From: Anaerolineae bacterium
Lineage (GTDB): Bacteria; Chloroflexota; Anaerolineae; JAAYZQ01
DNA length: 45,637 bases
Reading direction: 5' to 3'
Assembly (NCBI GenBank): GCA_016926595.1
Contig: JAFGOG010000243.1
Location: 1 to 45,637 of the forward strand
A program made the translations under genes and the position numbers. Every line of letters starts with the position of its first letter. The first letter of the stretch is position 1. This document shows, one piece after another, positions 34,050 through 42,878 of this stretch. Under the pieces are notes generated by a model that had not been told where the DNA came from, did not search any database, and saw only the letters and a list, made by a program, of their open reading frames with translations.

Positions 34050-34078
34050 ATTATACCGCAAAAGCTAAACCGACTCAA
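34050..34078 (-). promoter_or_regulatory. Internal promoter for buk
   Basis: Minus-strand TTGAGT (34078-34073), 17-nt spacer and TATAAT (34055-34050). The -35 box is inside the last codons of the HD gene. Confidence 0.7.
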
Positions 34079-34670
34079 ATCTACTCCTTACCTCTACTAG
34101 CACGCCGAATAGATCCCCAAACCAACGCCCCTTTTTCTCACCGGCCAGAACCTCTGCGTCACAGCCGAAGGGGCAATCGACCAGGACGACCATCCGGTCG
34201 CCGTCCAGCCAGAGATCCAGGCCCTGGACCGCATCCATGTGGGTGCGGTCCAGGCCGTCCGCCAGACGCAGGATGGCCCCAAGCTTTTCAACAACCTCCC
34301 GATCCCCGGCGTCAAGCGCGGCAAAACCCTCGTGCTTGAGTTTTGGCTGCGCTCCACGGTGATAGCGGGCAACGTTGGCCACGAGCCGCTTGTCGCGATC
34401 CGATAGACCAGGCAGATTGGCCTCGAGGATCAGCCTGTAGGCAGTTTTGTGGTGAGCCTCGTAGCCTTCAACATAGCCGATGTCGTGCAGCAGGGCAGCG
34501 CAGTAGAGCAAATCGCGGCATTCGTCATCCAGCCGATGTAGATCGGCGGTCAAGTCAAAGAGCTGAACCGCCAACCGGGCATCCTGCCGGGAATGCCCTT
34601 CCTCAAAGTTATAGCTGCGCCCCAGAGCGATGCAGGCTGCAAAGGTGTCTTCCATTGTCCCCCATTCCAT
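34065..34670 (-). CDS. HD-domain phosphohydrolase
   Basis: A 201-aa HD-superfamily protein. The metal site is visible as His25 (EEGHSRQDARLA), HD in LLHDIGY, HHKTAYRLI and a late ILRLADGLDRTH. This arrangement matches the HD domain that forms the C-terminal part of Ppx/GppA exopolyphosphatases, here standing alone without the ASKHA half. It may hydrolyse a nucleotide or polyphosphate; unproved. Start ATG 34670 or the next ATG at 34655; neither has a strong ribosome site. A consensus-like promoter lies immediately upstream, so it heads the ten-gene run. Confidence 0.82.
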   Translation of the reverse strand: MEWGTMEDTFAACIALGRSYNFEEGHSRQDARLAVQLFDLTADLHRLDDECRDLLYCAALLHDIGYVEGYEAHHKTAYRLILEANLPGLSDRDKRLVANVARYHRGAQPKLKHEGFAALDAGDREVVEKLGAILRLADGLDRTHMDAVQGLDLWLDGDRMVVLVDCPFGCDAEVLAGEKKGRWFGDLFGVLVEVRSRFESV

Positions 34671-34692
34671 GCTGTGTCACACGCTGCGCACT

Positions 34693-34721
34693 ATTTTACC
34701 CGTTGTTCATCTATCTGTCAA
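34693..34721 (-). promoter_or_regulatory. Promoter at the head of the ten-gene run
   Basis: Minus-strand TTGACA (34721-34716), 17-nt spacer and TAAAAT (34698-34693). The predicted leader is only about 16 nt. Confidence 0.82.
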
Positions 34722-34750
34722 CAACTACCCTTCCGCCAAGGCGCTGGAAC

Positions 34751-34779
34751 TTGTCCACCGTTTCTTTCTGTGGTATAGT
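34751..34779 (+). promoter_or_regulatory. Promoter of the UbiA gene
   Basis: TTGTCC (34751-34756), 17-nt spacer and TATAGT (34774-34779). The roughly 105-nt leader contains a GC hairpin CCTCAGGC/GCCTGGGG near 34818-34840. Confidence 0.6.
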
Positions 34780-34890
34780 TCGCCGGTCAAGCTGAGCAGC
34801 GCACAGCAGCGCCGACCCTCAGGCTGGGGCCTGGGGTCGTGTTTTGTTACAAACTGGGGAATGGAAACCCAGAAGACTTTCAAGGAGATA

Positions 34891-35790
34891 ATGATGAATT
34901 CGCCCAAACAGCTTCTAGGTCCCATGCGGGTCGCCTTTCTAGTTCTACCACCTGTCTGCGTCTTGCTAGGATTGGGAACAGCGGCCTGGACCAATGGACC
35001 GATCAACGCCGTCCACGTGGTGCTGGTCTTTGTTGGGGCGCTGGCCGCTCATATCAGCGTGAATGCCCTCAACGAATATTTCGATTTTAGGAGCGGCTTG
35101 GATCTACGGACAGTGCGAACGCCGTTCAGCGGCGGCAGCGGCACATTGCCAGCCAATCCGGCCATGGCCCATGCCGCGCTGAATACCGGTTTGATCAGCC
35201 TGGGCGTGACTGGCCTGATCGGCCTGTACTTTCCCCTCGTGCGGGGGTGGGCCCTGTTGCCCCTGGGTCTCCTGGGGCTGGTCGTCATTGTGTCCTACAC
35301 TCCCTGGATCACCCGCTATCCTCTGCTGTGCCTGATTGCTCCTGGCCTGGGGTTCGGGCTACTCATGGTCATGGGCACCGATTTCGCCCTCAGCGGCAGC
35401 TATACGTGGGCAGCGTTTTTTGCCTCTCTCGTCCCCTTTTTCCTGGTCAGCGATCTATTACTGCTGAACCAGTTTCCTGATGTCGAGGCGGATCGCTACG
35501 CCGGGCGAAGGCATCTCCTCATTGTGGCCGGCAAAAAACGGAGCAGCATGGTATATGCTGCCTTTCTCTTTCTAACCTATCTGGCCATCGCCACCGGCGT
35601 GTGGCTGGGCCATCTGCCCCCGCTCGGACTTTTGGGACTGTTGCCCCTGGTCATTGCCGTACCCACTGCGGTCGGCGCGATCCGCTATGCCGAAAAGACG
35701 GACAGGTTGATGCCTTACCTGGGTCTAAACGTCCTGCTCAACGTCATAACACCTCTCCTGCTGGCTATTGGCCTGCTCATTGCTGCGTAG
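34891..35790 (+). CDS. UbiA-family prenyltransferase
   Basis: A 299-aa integral membrane enzyme with about eight or nine helices that attaches a prenyl chain to an aromatic acceptor. The first Asp-rich site is NALNEYFDFRSGLD and the second is FPDVEADRYAGRRHL, both matching the family's Mg-diphosphate motifs. The GRRHLLIVAGKK context is close to MenA-type enzymes of menaquinone synthesis, but other quinone or lipid acceptors are possible. ATG 34891 or the adjacent ATG 34894 has AAGGAG upstream; the frame reaches back to 34630 without similarity. Divergent from the HD gene, with its own promoter. Confidence 0.87.
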   Translation: MMNSPKQLLGPMRVAFLVLPPVCVLLGLGTAAWTNGPINAVHVVLVFVGALAAHISVNALNEYFDFRSGLDLRTVRTPFSGGSGTLPANPAMAHAALNTGLISLGVTGLIGLYFPLVRGWALLPLGLLGLVVIVSYTPWITRYPLLCLIAPGLGFGLLMVMGTDFALSGSYTWAAFFASLVPFFLVSDLLLLNQFPDVEADRYAGRRHLLIVAGKKRSSMVYAAFLFLTYLAIATGVWLGHLPPLGLLGLLPLVIAVPTAVGAIRYAEKTDRLMPYLGLNVLLNVITPLLLAIGLLIAA

Positions 35791-35850
35791 AAGACTGGCC
35801 CAGACCAGCAGAGAGCGCCGCCAGCCGCCGATTGCTGAATGGCGCCGGAT

Positions 35851-35879
35851 TTGACAAGAGCTGGAGTCTGTGCTATTCT
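35851..35879 (+). promoter_or_regulatory. Promoter of the cold-shock gene
   Basis: TTGACA (35851-35856), 17-nt spacer and TATTCT (35874-35879). The untranslated leader of about 78 nt before ATG 35964 is typical of csp messages. Confidence 0.75.
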
Positions 35880-35963
35880 CAGCGCCGACTTGCCGCCTGG
35901 GCTACCGGTTCCCAAGCGCCGCAGGATCTAAAGAAAGACCATGATGTAAAGGAGGATCTGTCG

Positions 35964-36182
35964 ATGGATGATGGCGAGGCCACCGGAACTGTCAAGTGGT
36001 TCAGCAGGATGAAAGGTTGGGGTTTCATCCAGCCTGACGGTGGGGATAGAGATGTTTTTGTCCATTATTCGGACATCGAGGGCGACGGTTTCAAGAACCT
36101 GGAGAAGGGCGCGCGCGTCCGTTTCCACATCGAGGACACACCCAAAGGTCCCAAAGCAGTAGCTGTGGCCGAAGTTCAGTAA
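35964..36182 (+). CDS. Cold-shock domain protein
   Basis: A 72-aa single CSD protein that binds single-stranded RNA/DNA as a chaperone. GTVKWFSRMKGWGFI includes RNP1 (KGWGFIQ), and RNP2 is DVFVHYSDI; EGARVRF-like KGARVRFHIE and KGPKAVAV close the barrel. Usual length for CspA-like proteins. AAAGGAGGA lies 7 nt before the ATG. It is a one-gene unit with its own promoter and a strong terminator (36201-36235). Confidence 0.95.
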   Translation: MDDGEATGTVKWFSRMKGWGFIQPDGGDRDVFVHYSDIEGDGFKNLEKGARVRFHIEDTPKGPKAVAVAEVQ

Positions 36183-36200
36183 CCCGACCACAACACTTCC

Positions 36201-36235
36201 AGCCCTGACGGCCAAGCCGCCAGGGCTCTTTATTT
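36201..36235 (+). terminator. Terminator of the cold-shock gene
   Basis: AGCCCTG (36201-36207) and CAGGGCT (36221-36227) plus inner CGGC/GCCG with a CAA loop, followed by CTTTATTT. Its tail overlaps the first codons of the APH-like frame. Confidence 0.85.
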
Positions 36236-37022
36236 GCCGACCACAGCCGTCTACGACCGCGACACCGTTACGGCGACGGTGAGACGACAACCCCGAGCGC
36301 GCATGCTTGCCTATTACGAACCTTGGGAGTACAATAGCGGCGCCTTGAAGCGGGTGGGTAGTGACGGTCAATCTGAGGACCCCATGCTGCGCCAGGTCGC
36401 CGTCCAGATCGGCGCGTTCCTGTCCGAGCTGCACGGTCTGTCGCCGGAGGCCGTGGGGGAGATGGGAGCGCTGCCTTTTGACCCCAGCCAGGCGCGCCAG
36501 AAACAGCGCGACCTACTCGATGAAATCCGGCGGTGCGCTTTTGCCCGATTGGATACGGCCCAGCAAGCGTGGACCAAGGCGCTGTTCCAGCCGTTCCTGG
36601 CCGATGAGGCCAACTGGCAATTCAAGCCGGTGTTGGTCCACGGTGACCTGGACTCGTCCAATATCCTGTACGATCCGGCAGAGGGTCGTGTCGTGGGGGT
36701 GATCGACTTGGAGGATACCGGGCTAGGTGACCCGGTCTCTGATTTCTGCGCGCTGGCGGCCGAGTTCGGGACGGCCTTTGTCCATGACGTGTTAGCTACC
36801 TATCACCTGCCGTTGGACGACCGGTTCGAGCGGCGAATGGCCTTTCACAGCCGGCGGGTCCTGTTTCACGAACTGTTGTACGGTATCGAGTACGGCGCTC
36901 CAGAGTGTACCGACCACGCCCTAGAGCGCCTCCGCCGGGCGATGGCTGGCCGGGAGCCGATCGGCGGCTGGCTGGCCGCCTCCACGTCGCAAAGCCGCCG
37001 CCAAGAGGGATTTCCAACGTAA
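36234..37022 (+). pseudogene. APH-family kinase lacking its N-lobe
   Basis: The C-terminal two thirds of an aminoglycoside-phosphotransferase/choline-kinase-type protein: helical region from about residue 50, catalytic HGDLDSSN (HGDxxxxN) and metal site VIDLEDTGLGDP. The ATP-binding N-lobe (Gly-rich loop and Lys) is absent; the first 45 residues show no kinase pattern. The frame begins with a TTG inside the csp terminator, and no promoter or ribosome site is seen there; ATG 36303 or 36384 could serve but would not restore the N-lobe. It is probably a remnant, though the remaining frame is intact. Convergent with the sugar operon. Confidence 0.65.
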
Positions 37023-37071
37023 GGAGAGCGATGGGCTGCCCGATTGCTCTTTGTCCCAGAGGATATGACTG

Positions 37072-38022
37072 TCAGCTCTTTTTCGCCGATTCGATAAAAG
37101 CCAGCGTCTCGGGCAGCGAGGTAACGTTGCCCGTGGCGCCCACACCTGTGACGCACAACGCGCCAACCGCATTTGCAAAACGTGCGGTCTGCTCTAGCGA
37201 ATAACCCAACCACACGCCAGCGATAAAACCTGCGGCAAAGGCGTCGCCAGCGCCGGTGGCATCCACGACGTTGACGGCGAACGCCGGCACGGAAAAGGCC
37301 CCGCCGTCGTTTGTCATCACCAGGCAGCCGGCCGAGCCCATTTTGAGGGCGACGGTCTGGACGCCGCGATCCAAAAGGGAACGGGCCATGTCCCCTGGCT
37401 CCTCCAGGCCGGTCAGAGCCTGCGCCTCGGCCAGGCTGGGCACAAAATAGTCAACGTACGGCAGGCAAGAGGCCAGGCGCTGCATCCAGCGGCCGGTATC
37501 GTCCCAGACGGTATCCAAGAAGGTGATCACGCCAGCCGACTTGGCCCGCTGCAAAAGTAGGGCAGTTGGCTCACCGTCCAAGCCAGGCATGACGAGCGAT
37601 CCGGCCACATGCAAGATTGACGCAGATCTGATCGCGGCAAGGTCAACGTCTTCCAACCTCAAGCAGGCATTAGCACCGATATAGTGCACAAAACAGCGCT
37701 CGCCGTCCAGATCTACCAGGACCATCGTGGCCGACGTGCCGATCTCTGGATCCCGCGACACACCGCGCGTGCCGATGCCCCGCTGTTCCAGCTCGCACAC
37801 TAGGAAATCGCCAAACGGATCGAGGCCAACCCTGCCGATCACCTCCACGGGCAACCCCAGGCGGGCCAGGGCTGTAGCGGCATTGGCCGCACAACCGCCT
37901 GTGAACAGGCCCATCTCGTCGATCAGCACCAACCGGCCGGGGTCAGGCATGGTCCGCACCGGGCGCCCAATAACGTCGGCAACCAGGATGCCCAGGCAGA
38001 CAACCGGTTTGCCCTTGGCCAT
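37072..38022 (-). CDS. PfkB-family carbohydrate kinase
   Basis: A 316-aa ribokinase-fold sugar kinase. The N-terminal GGCAANAATALARLG matches the first PfkB signature, and DATGAGDAFAAGFIAG (254-269) the second, with the catalytic base Asp260. It phosphorylates a sugar or sugar phosphate; the substrate is not evident (ribose, fructose, 2-keto-3-deoxy acid or similar). It is the last gene of the sugar operon, 8 nt after xylulokinase, with a weak AGGGTG ribosome site. Two kinases in one operon suggest either sequential phosphorylation or two substrates. Confidence 0.9.
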   Translation of the reverse strand: MAKGKPVVCLGILVADVIGRPVRTMPDPGRLVLIDEMGLFTGGCAANAATALARLGLPVEVIGRVGLDPFGDFLVCELEQRGIGTRGVSRDPEIGTSATMVLVDLDGERCFVHYIGANACLRLEDVDLAAIRSASILHVAGSLVMPGLDGEPTALLLQRAKSAGVITFLDTVWDDTGRWMQRLASCLPYVDYFVPSLAEAQALTGLEEPGDMARSLLDRGVQTVALKMGSAGCLVMTNDGGAFSVPAFAVNVVDATGAGDAFAAGFIAGVWLGYSLEQTARFANAVGALCVTGVGATGNVTSLPETLAFIESAKKS

Positions 38023-38030
38023 GACGCACC

Positions 38031-39569
38031 CTAGAGCGGATGCTTGCTCACCACAGCCGCTATCGCCTCGAATTCAGGGGCCAAGGCAGGATAGAGGGCG
38101 CGATAGCGCGGGTAATAGTCGGCGTAGACAGCCACAGCCGGGCCAGGGCTGGTATGGTCTACCAACCGGATCGCCGCCTGACAGGCTTCGAGGACAGTGT
38201 CATAGACGCCTGCCCCAACGGCCGCCAGCAATGCTGCGCCGTAGGCAGCGCCTTCGGTCACGTTAACCGTAACGATCTCGGCGCCGAGCAGATCCGCCAG
38301 GATCTGGCGCCACAACGGGCTATGCGCCCCGCCACCGGAAGCGCGCACCTGCTGGACAGACAGACCCAGGTCGCGCATCAGCTCCAGTGAGTCGCGCAGG
38401 CCGTAGGTCACCCCTTCCAATACCGCCCGCGTCAGGTGGGCCTTGCCATGGCGCAAGGTCAGCCCGAAAAAGACGCCGCGTGCGTTCGGATCGGGGTAAG
38501 GGGTGCGCTCGCCGCTCAGGTAGGGCAAGAACAGGAGCCCTTCGCAGCCGGCGGGCACCTGGGCAGCGGCCTCGGTCAGCAGGTCGTAAGGGTCACGCCC
38601 AGCTTTGCCGGCCTCGGTTTTTTCCAGGTCGCCCAATGCATCCCGGTACCAGCGGAAGCTCCCACCAGCGGAGAGCATGACTCCCATCAGGTGCCACATG
38701 CCGGGCACGGCGTGGCAGAAGGCATGCAGCCTGCCCTGCGGCTCGACGCGATATGCCCGCGATGCGGCAAAGACCACGCCTGATGTGCCGATCGTGGCCG
38801 AGACGGTACCTTCGGTGACGATCCCGGTGCCGACCGCCTGGGCCGCCTGGTCGCCACCGCCACCCACTACCGGTATTCCGGCCAGCAGGCCGGTCTGCCT
38901 GGCAGCAGAGACGCTGATCCGCGCGCTGACGACCGGCGACTCGGCAACTTCTGGCAGCCACTCGCACGGCACTTGAAGCGCCTTGAGCATCTCGTCGGAC
39001 CATCGGCGCCGGCCTACGTCGAACAACGACGTGCCCGAAGCATCCGACACCTCACCGAAATAGTCGCCCGTGAGACGATAGCGCACATAGTCCTTGGGCA
39101 GCAGGACCTTGGCCACCCGGCGATAGACTTGGGGCTCGTGCTCGCGAACCCAGGCGATCTTGGGGGCAGTAAAGCCGGGCAATACTGGGTTGCCGGTGAG
39201 CTGCAGCACGTTTGCAGCGCCGACCTGCCGGGTGATGGCCTCACACTGAGCAGCCGTGCGCTGGTCGTTCCACATGATGCAGGGGCGCAGCACCTCGCCC
39301 TGGGCATCCAGCAGCACCAGGCCGTGCATCTGACCGGTCAGGCCGACCCCGGCAATCTGCCCCGGTTTCAGGCCGCTTTGGGCCAGCACCTGTTGGGTAC
39401 TGGACACCGTAGCAGTCCACCAGTCGGATGGGTTTTGCTCTGCCCACAGTGGCTGGGGGGTGAACATGGGGTACTCGGTTGTGGCACCAGCAACAACCTT
39501 TCCGCCGCCGGTGACCAGAAGCGCTTTGGCCCCTGTGGTGCCGATATCGATGCCGAGTAGATACGCCAT
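38031..39569 (-). CDS. xylB: Xylulokinase
   Basis: A 512-aa FGGY kinase that phosphorylates D-xylulose to xylulose 5-phosphate, feeding the pentose phosphate pathway. GIDIGTTGAKALLV, the xylulokinase-type TGQMHG (78-83), WNDQRT, DASGTSLFDV, catalytic Asp240 in GGGGDQAAQAVG and the C-terminal RASGGGAHSPLWRQI are present; length is usual. A related ketose such as ribulose cannot be fully ruled out. GGAGGGG lies upstream; the start is 2 nt after the aldo/keto reductase stop. Confidence 0.92.
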   Translation of the reverse strand: MAYLLGIDIGTTGAKALLVTGGGKVVAGATTEYPMFTPQPLWAEQNPSDWWTATVSSTQQVLAQSGLKPGQIAGVGLTGQMHGLVLLDAQGEVLRPCIMWNDQRTAAQCEAITRQVGAANVLQLTGNPVLPGFTAPKIAWVREHEPQVYRRVAKVLLPKDYVRYRLTGDYFGEVSDASGTSLFDVGRRRWSDEMLKALQVPCEWLPEVAESPVVSARISVSAARQTGLLAGIPVVGGGGDQAAQAVGTGIVTEGTVSATIGTSGVVFAASRAYRVEPQGRLHAFCHAVPGMWHLMGVMLSAGGSFRWYRDALGDLEKTEAGKAGRDPYDLLTEAAAQVPAGCEGLLFLPYLSGERTPYPDPNARGVFFGLTLRHGKAHLTRAVLEGVTYGLRDSLELMRDLGLSVQQVRASGGGAHSPLWRQILADLLGAEIVTVNVTEGAAYGAALLAAVGAGVYDTVLEACQAAIRLVDHTSPGPAVAVYADYYPRYRALYPALAPEFEAIAAVVSKHPL

Positions 39570-39571
39570 TT

Positions 39572-40693
39572 TCAGTACAACTCCCCTCCGCCGGTCAGTT
39601 TATGGTGGGCATGGCGCAGTTTGTCGATAATGGGCAGACGGTAGGGACAACGGGGCTCGCACTGCCCACAGTCGGTGCAGGCACTGGCCTTGGCCGGCAG
39701 AACGGCGTAAGCCGCATGCGCCCGCTGCTCGTTTTGGAACCAGAAGCGCAGGGCGGAGCGCTGCCAGTAATCGCCAGGATCGCGCACGACGCCGTCCCAC
39801 ATCTGACGGTCGTACCAGCCCTCCAGCTCAAAGATCTTGGGAATGTCGATCCCAGCCGGGCAGGGCAGGCACTTGTCGCACTGGCGACACACATAGGCGC
39901 CCAGCTCGGGCGCCGTCGCAAACCAGTGCTCCTTTTCTGGATCTGACATGGGAACAAAGGCTTGGGCCCAGGCCAGGTCCTGCTCCAGGAAGCCCAGTGT
40001 GTTCATGCCGGCCACCATGACATGAATGGGCAGGCTCCAGGCGTAGCGGAAGGCCTGCGCCGCCGACCGCCACAGAAAGCCATCGGCGATCGCCTTCATG
40101 CCGACGATGCCGATATTCTTTTCCAGAAGCAACGGCAGCAACGCCTCTTCAATGACCGGGAAGTTGAAGCGGTCGTAGTAATTGAAGGTGGTCATGACGA
40201 CGTCAAAGGGGTAGCGCTGGAGCGCCTCGACGACCAGCTCGGGGTGACCGTGATTGGACAGGCCGATGAAGCGAAGTCGGCCGCTGTCACGGGCCGCTTC
40301 GGCGGCGCGCAGAGCGCCGTCAGACGCCAGGATCTGGTCCAGCTCGGCAGGACGCTGGACGTGGTGCATGAACAGGATGTCGACGAGATCGGTCTGCAGG
40401 TAGCTGAGGCTGCGCTCGAACAGCCGGGCGGCCGCCTGCTGGTCGCGCAGGTGGCACTTGGTGGCCAGTACGCACTCGTCCCGCCGCGCGGCCATGACCA
40501 GGCCAACCTTGCGCTCCGAGTCGCCGTCGCCATACTCGGGCGCGGTTTCGACATAGTTGCCGCCGGCATCGAGGTAGCGGTTGAGGATGGCCTGAGCGCT
40601 GGTCGCGCTGATCTCGCACAGATGGAATCCCCCCAGGCCGAGGATCGAAACCTCAAGTCCGGTACGTCCCAGGATACGACGCTGCATAGCCAT
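39572..40693 (-). CDS. Aldo/keto reductase with ferredoxin-type Fe-S domain
   Basis: A 373-aa protein: AKR barrel (about 1-270) with NYVETAPEYGDGDSE, the catalytic-type Lys in LATKCHL and VDILFMHHV, followed by a C-terminal region with CRQCDKCLPCP and CTDCGQCEPRCP, each of the CxxCxxCxxxCP class that binds [4Fe-4S] clusters. The catalytic Tyr of classical AKRs is replaced by the ETAPEYG context as in this family of 4Fe-4S AKRs. It may oxidise or reduce a sugar intermediate with electrons passed to ferredoxin. The ATG overlaps the stop of the isomerase gene (TGATG). Confidence 0.88.
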   Translation of the reverse strand: MAMQRRILGRTGLEVSILGLGGFHLCEISATSAQAILNRYLDAGGNYVETAPEYGDGDSERKVGLVMAARRDECVLATKCHLRDQQAAARLFERSLSYLQTDLVDILFMHHVQRPAELDQILASDGALRAAEAARDSGRLRFIGLSNHGHPELVVEALQRYPFDVVMTTFNYYDRFNFPVIEEALLPLLLEKNIGIVGMKAIADGFLWRSAAQAFRYAWSLPIHVMVAGMNTLGFLEQDLAWAQAFVPMSDPEKEHWFATAPELGAYVCRQCDKCLPCPAGIDIPKIFELEGWYDRQMWDGVVRDPGDYWQRSALRFWFQNEQRAHAAYAVLPAKASACTDCGQCEPRCPYRLPIIDKLRHAHHKLTGGGELY

Positions 40694-41844
40694 CAGGCGC
40701 CTTCCGGTCGCGGCAACGGCGGGAGGCGGTCGGGATAGGGCGCGCGCGCCCGTACCAGATATGCCTCCAGCCAGCCACGCGCCTTGTCTGGGTGCATCTG
40801 GGCATAAAGGATGGCCTCGTGATCCAGCTCGTCGATCCGGTCATTAGCGGCCCGAATGGCATCGATGCAGATCCTGACCGCCACATCTACAGGCATCCGC
40901 TCGGGGTTGATGTCCAGGCCAAAGTAGCCACGATAGCCATACATCTTGAGCGTATAGAGCAATGCTTCAGCCTGCTCTGGCGAGACGACCCCAACGTTCA
41001 GATCCTGGTCATAGTTGCCGAGCGGCTGGCTGTTCCAATGGGTGTGGGCCAGGCGGCCCTCAGACAACGGCCAGCTATAGGCGTAGGCCAGATCCTCATA
41101 GCCCATCAGCACATGGCCGATCTCTGGGTTGAGGCCGACCAGGGTGTGGCCCTGGTCGAGGAGGCGCCGGTTGTCAGGATGCTTCAACAGCGGCTCGACC
41201 AGGTGGGCCAGGAGCATACCCTCAGCCGTGGTCGGGAAGAGGATATGACCACGCGGCTCGTACGGCTTGGGCTCAAAGGCGATACGCACCCCAGGCGCCG
41301 CGTCCATTGCCTCGGCCAGACCACGGGCAAAGGCATCGCGCATCCGCACAAAGTCGGTGGCAAAGGGGTTCTCGTAACCGTCGATGCCAGGCCAGACCAC
41401 GGCAAAGTCGGTGCCCATCTCTCTGTTCAGCTCAAAGGCGCGCTTGGCGCGGTCGATGGCAGCCTGGCGCGGGCCGGGCAGCGGGTTGGAAAGCGATCCC
41501 CACTCAAACTGCTCGTCCCAAAAGAGAAGGGGAACGATGGTAACGAGCCCGATGCCGGTGCTGGCGACGAACTGACGCCAGATATCCAGGTTGTCGTCGT
41601 TGATCTCGTTGGGATAGTGGGCCTCCAACCCAGCCAGGCCATAGTCCTTGAGCTTGGCTGCGATCTCGAGGCGGGCCTCAATGCCGCGTCGATCCTGGTA
41701 GGCGTCGTGAAAACGGGAGTTGGGCGGCGAGAAGTACCAGATGCCGGCCGAGAACTTTAGGTCGAGCCTAAAGCTCTTCAGATGATTCAGCAGTTCTTCG
41801 GGTGTGCGCCTCAGCGCTTGAGAACGCAGATCACGAAATCCCAC
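40693..41844 (-). CDS. Xylose-isomerase-like TIM-barrel enzyme
   Basis: A 383-aa AP-endonuclease-2/xylose-isomerase-fold protein. Metal-site residues appear in AFEPKPYEPRG, GLNPEIGHVLMG, AHTHWNSQP and GLDINPER, the same order as in xylose isomerases, though the sequence is divergent (DINPER for DFDAKP). It likely interconverts an aldose and ketose, or epimerises a ketose. Followed by xylulokinase in the operon, an aldose-to-ketose step is the simplest reading; this is inference. GTG start with AGAGGAGA 5 nt upstream; 14 nt after the permease. Confidence 0.8.
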   Translation of the reverse strand: MGFRDLRSQALRRTPEELLNHLKSFRLDLKFSAGIWYFSPPNSRFHDAYQDRRGIEARLEIAAKLKDYGLAGLEAHYPNEINDDNLDIWRQFVASTGIGLVTIVPLLFWDEQFEWGSLSNPLPGPRQAAIDRAKRAFELNREMGTDFAVVWPGIDGYENPFATDFVRMRDAFARGLAEAMDAAPGVRIAFEPKPYEPRGHILFPTTAEGMLLAHLVEPLLKHPDNRRLLDQGHTLVGLNPEIGHVLMGYEDLAYAYSWPLSEGRLAHTHWNSQPLGNYDQDLNVGVVSPEQAEALLYTLKMYGYRGYFGLDINPERMPVDVAVRICIDAIRAANDRIDELDHEAILYAQMHPDKARGWLEAYLVRARAPYPDRLPPLPRPEGA

Positions 41845-41858
41845 TTAATATCTCCTCT

Positions 41859-42878
41859 CTACCGCCGCTGCTTGCGGAGCTGATCGAGCATGATCGCCAG
41901 TACGATGACCAGGCCCTGCATGGCCTGTAGCCAATAGGCAGAAACGCCGGTGAGCACCAGGCCATTGCGCAGAACCTGCATGATGAAAGCGCCGATAAGC
42001 GCCCCCAAAATAGTGCCCTCGCCGCCGGACAAGCTGGTCCCGCCGACGACGGCAGCGGCGATCACATCCAGCTCGTAGCCCTGCCCCGCCGTCGGCGAAG
42101 CCACACCCAGGCGGGCCGTCATCAGTATGCCGCCGATCGCAGCCAATAACCCGGCGAACGAGTAGACCATAATCTTGATCCAGTTGGTATTGATGCCGGA
42201 CAGGGAGGTGGCCATCTCGTTGCCGCCCACCGCGTAGATGCGATAGCCCCATACGGTACGGGTGAGGTACGCAGACACGATGACAGCGCAGACCACCATA
42301 AAAATAGTCGGCAGAGGCAGCTCGAAACCGCCAATGTGGACAACGCCCCGGCCCAGATTGTTAAAGGCTGACGGCAGATCACGCACGGGCCAGCCGCCGG
42401 AGAGACCATAGCACAGCCCTCGCGCCATGAGCAGGGTTCCCAGGGTAGCGATGAAGGGAGGCAGCTTGCCCTTGGTGATCATCAGGCCGTTGGCCAGACC
42501 GACGATGAGGCCCGTAGCCAACCCGCCGGCCACGGCCACGGGGATCGGCATGCTGCGGGCAAAGAGCATGGCGGTGATCAGGCCCGACAGGCCCATGACC
42601 GAGCCTACAGACAGGTCGATGCCACCGGTGATGACGACCATGCACTCGCCAAATGCGGCGATGGCGATCCACGAAAAGTCGCGCAGGATATTGGAAATGT
42701 TGGTGGGGGCCAGGAAGGTCTTGGTATAGAAGGTCAGAAAGAGCATCATGGCCACCAAGATGATAAAGACGCCAAACTCCTGCCTGCCGATGATCTGCCG
42801 CCAGGCAACCCTGCGCATTTGCCCTGCTGTTTCCTTGTCTCTTGGCGTTCCGGTCTGTGTCGGTTTCTCGCCGGTCAT
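41859..42878 (-). CDS. Sugar ABC transporter permease (RbsC-like)
   Basis: A 339-aa membrane permease with about ten helices, including the family blocks ITGGIDLSVGSVMGL, GLANGLMITKGKLPPFIATLGT, YAVGGNEMATSLSGI and VVGGTSLSGGEGTI. It imports a sugar together with the RbsA-like ATPase and the binding protein. The ATG overlaps the ATPase stop (ATGA). Substrate not readable from the permease. Confidence 0.94.
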   Translation of the reverse strand: MTGEKPTQTGTPRDKETAGQMRRVAWRQIIGRQEFGVFIILVAMMLFLTFYTKTFLAPTNISNILRDFSWIAIAAFGECMVVITGGIDLSVGSVMGLSGLITAMLFARSMPIPVAVAGGLATGLIVGLANGLMITKGKLPPFIATLGTLLMARGLCYGLSGGWPVRDLPSAFNNLGRGVVHIGGFELPLPTIFMVVCAVIVSAYLTRTVWGYRIYAVGGNEMATSLSGINTNWIKIMVYSFAGLLAAIGGILMTARLGVASPTAGQGYELDVIAAAVVGGTSLSGGEGTILGALIGAFIMQVLRNGLVLTGVSAYWLQAMQGLVIVLAIMLDQLRKQRR

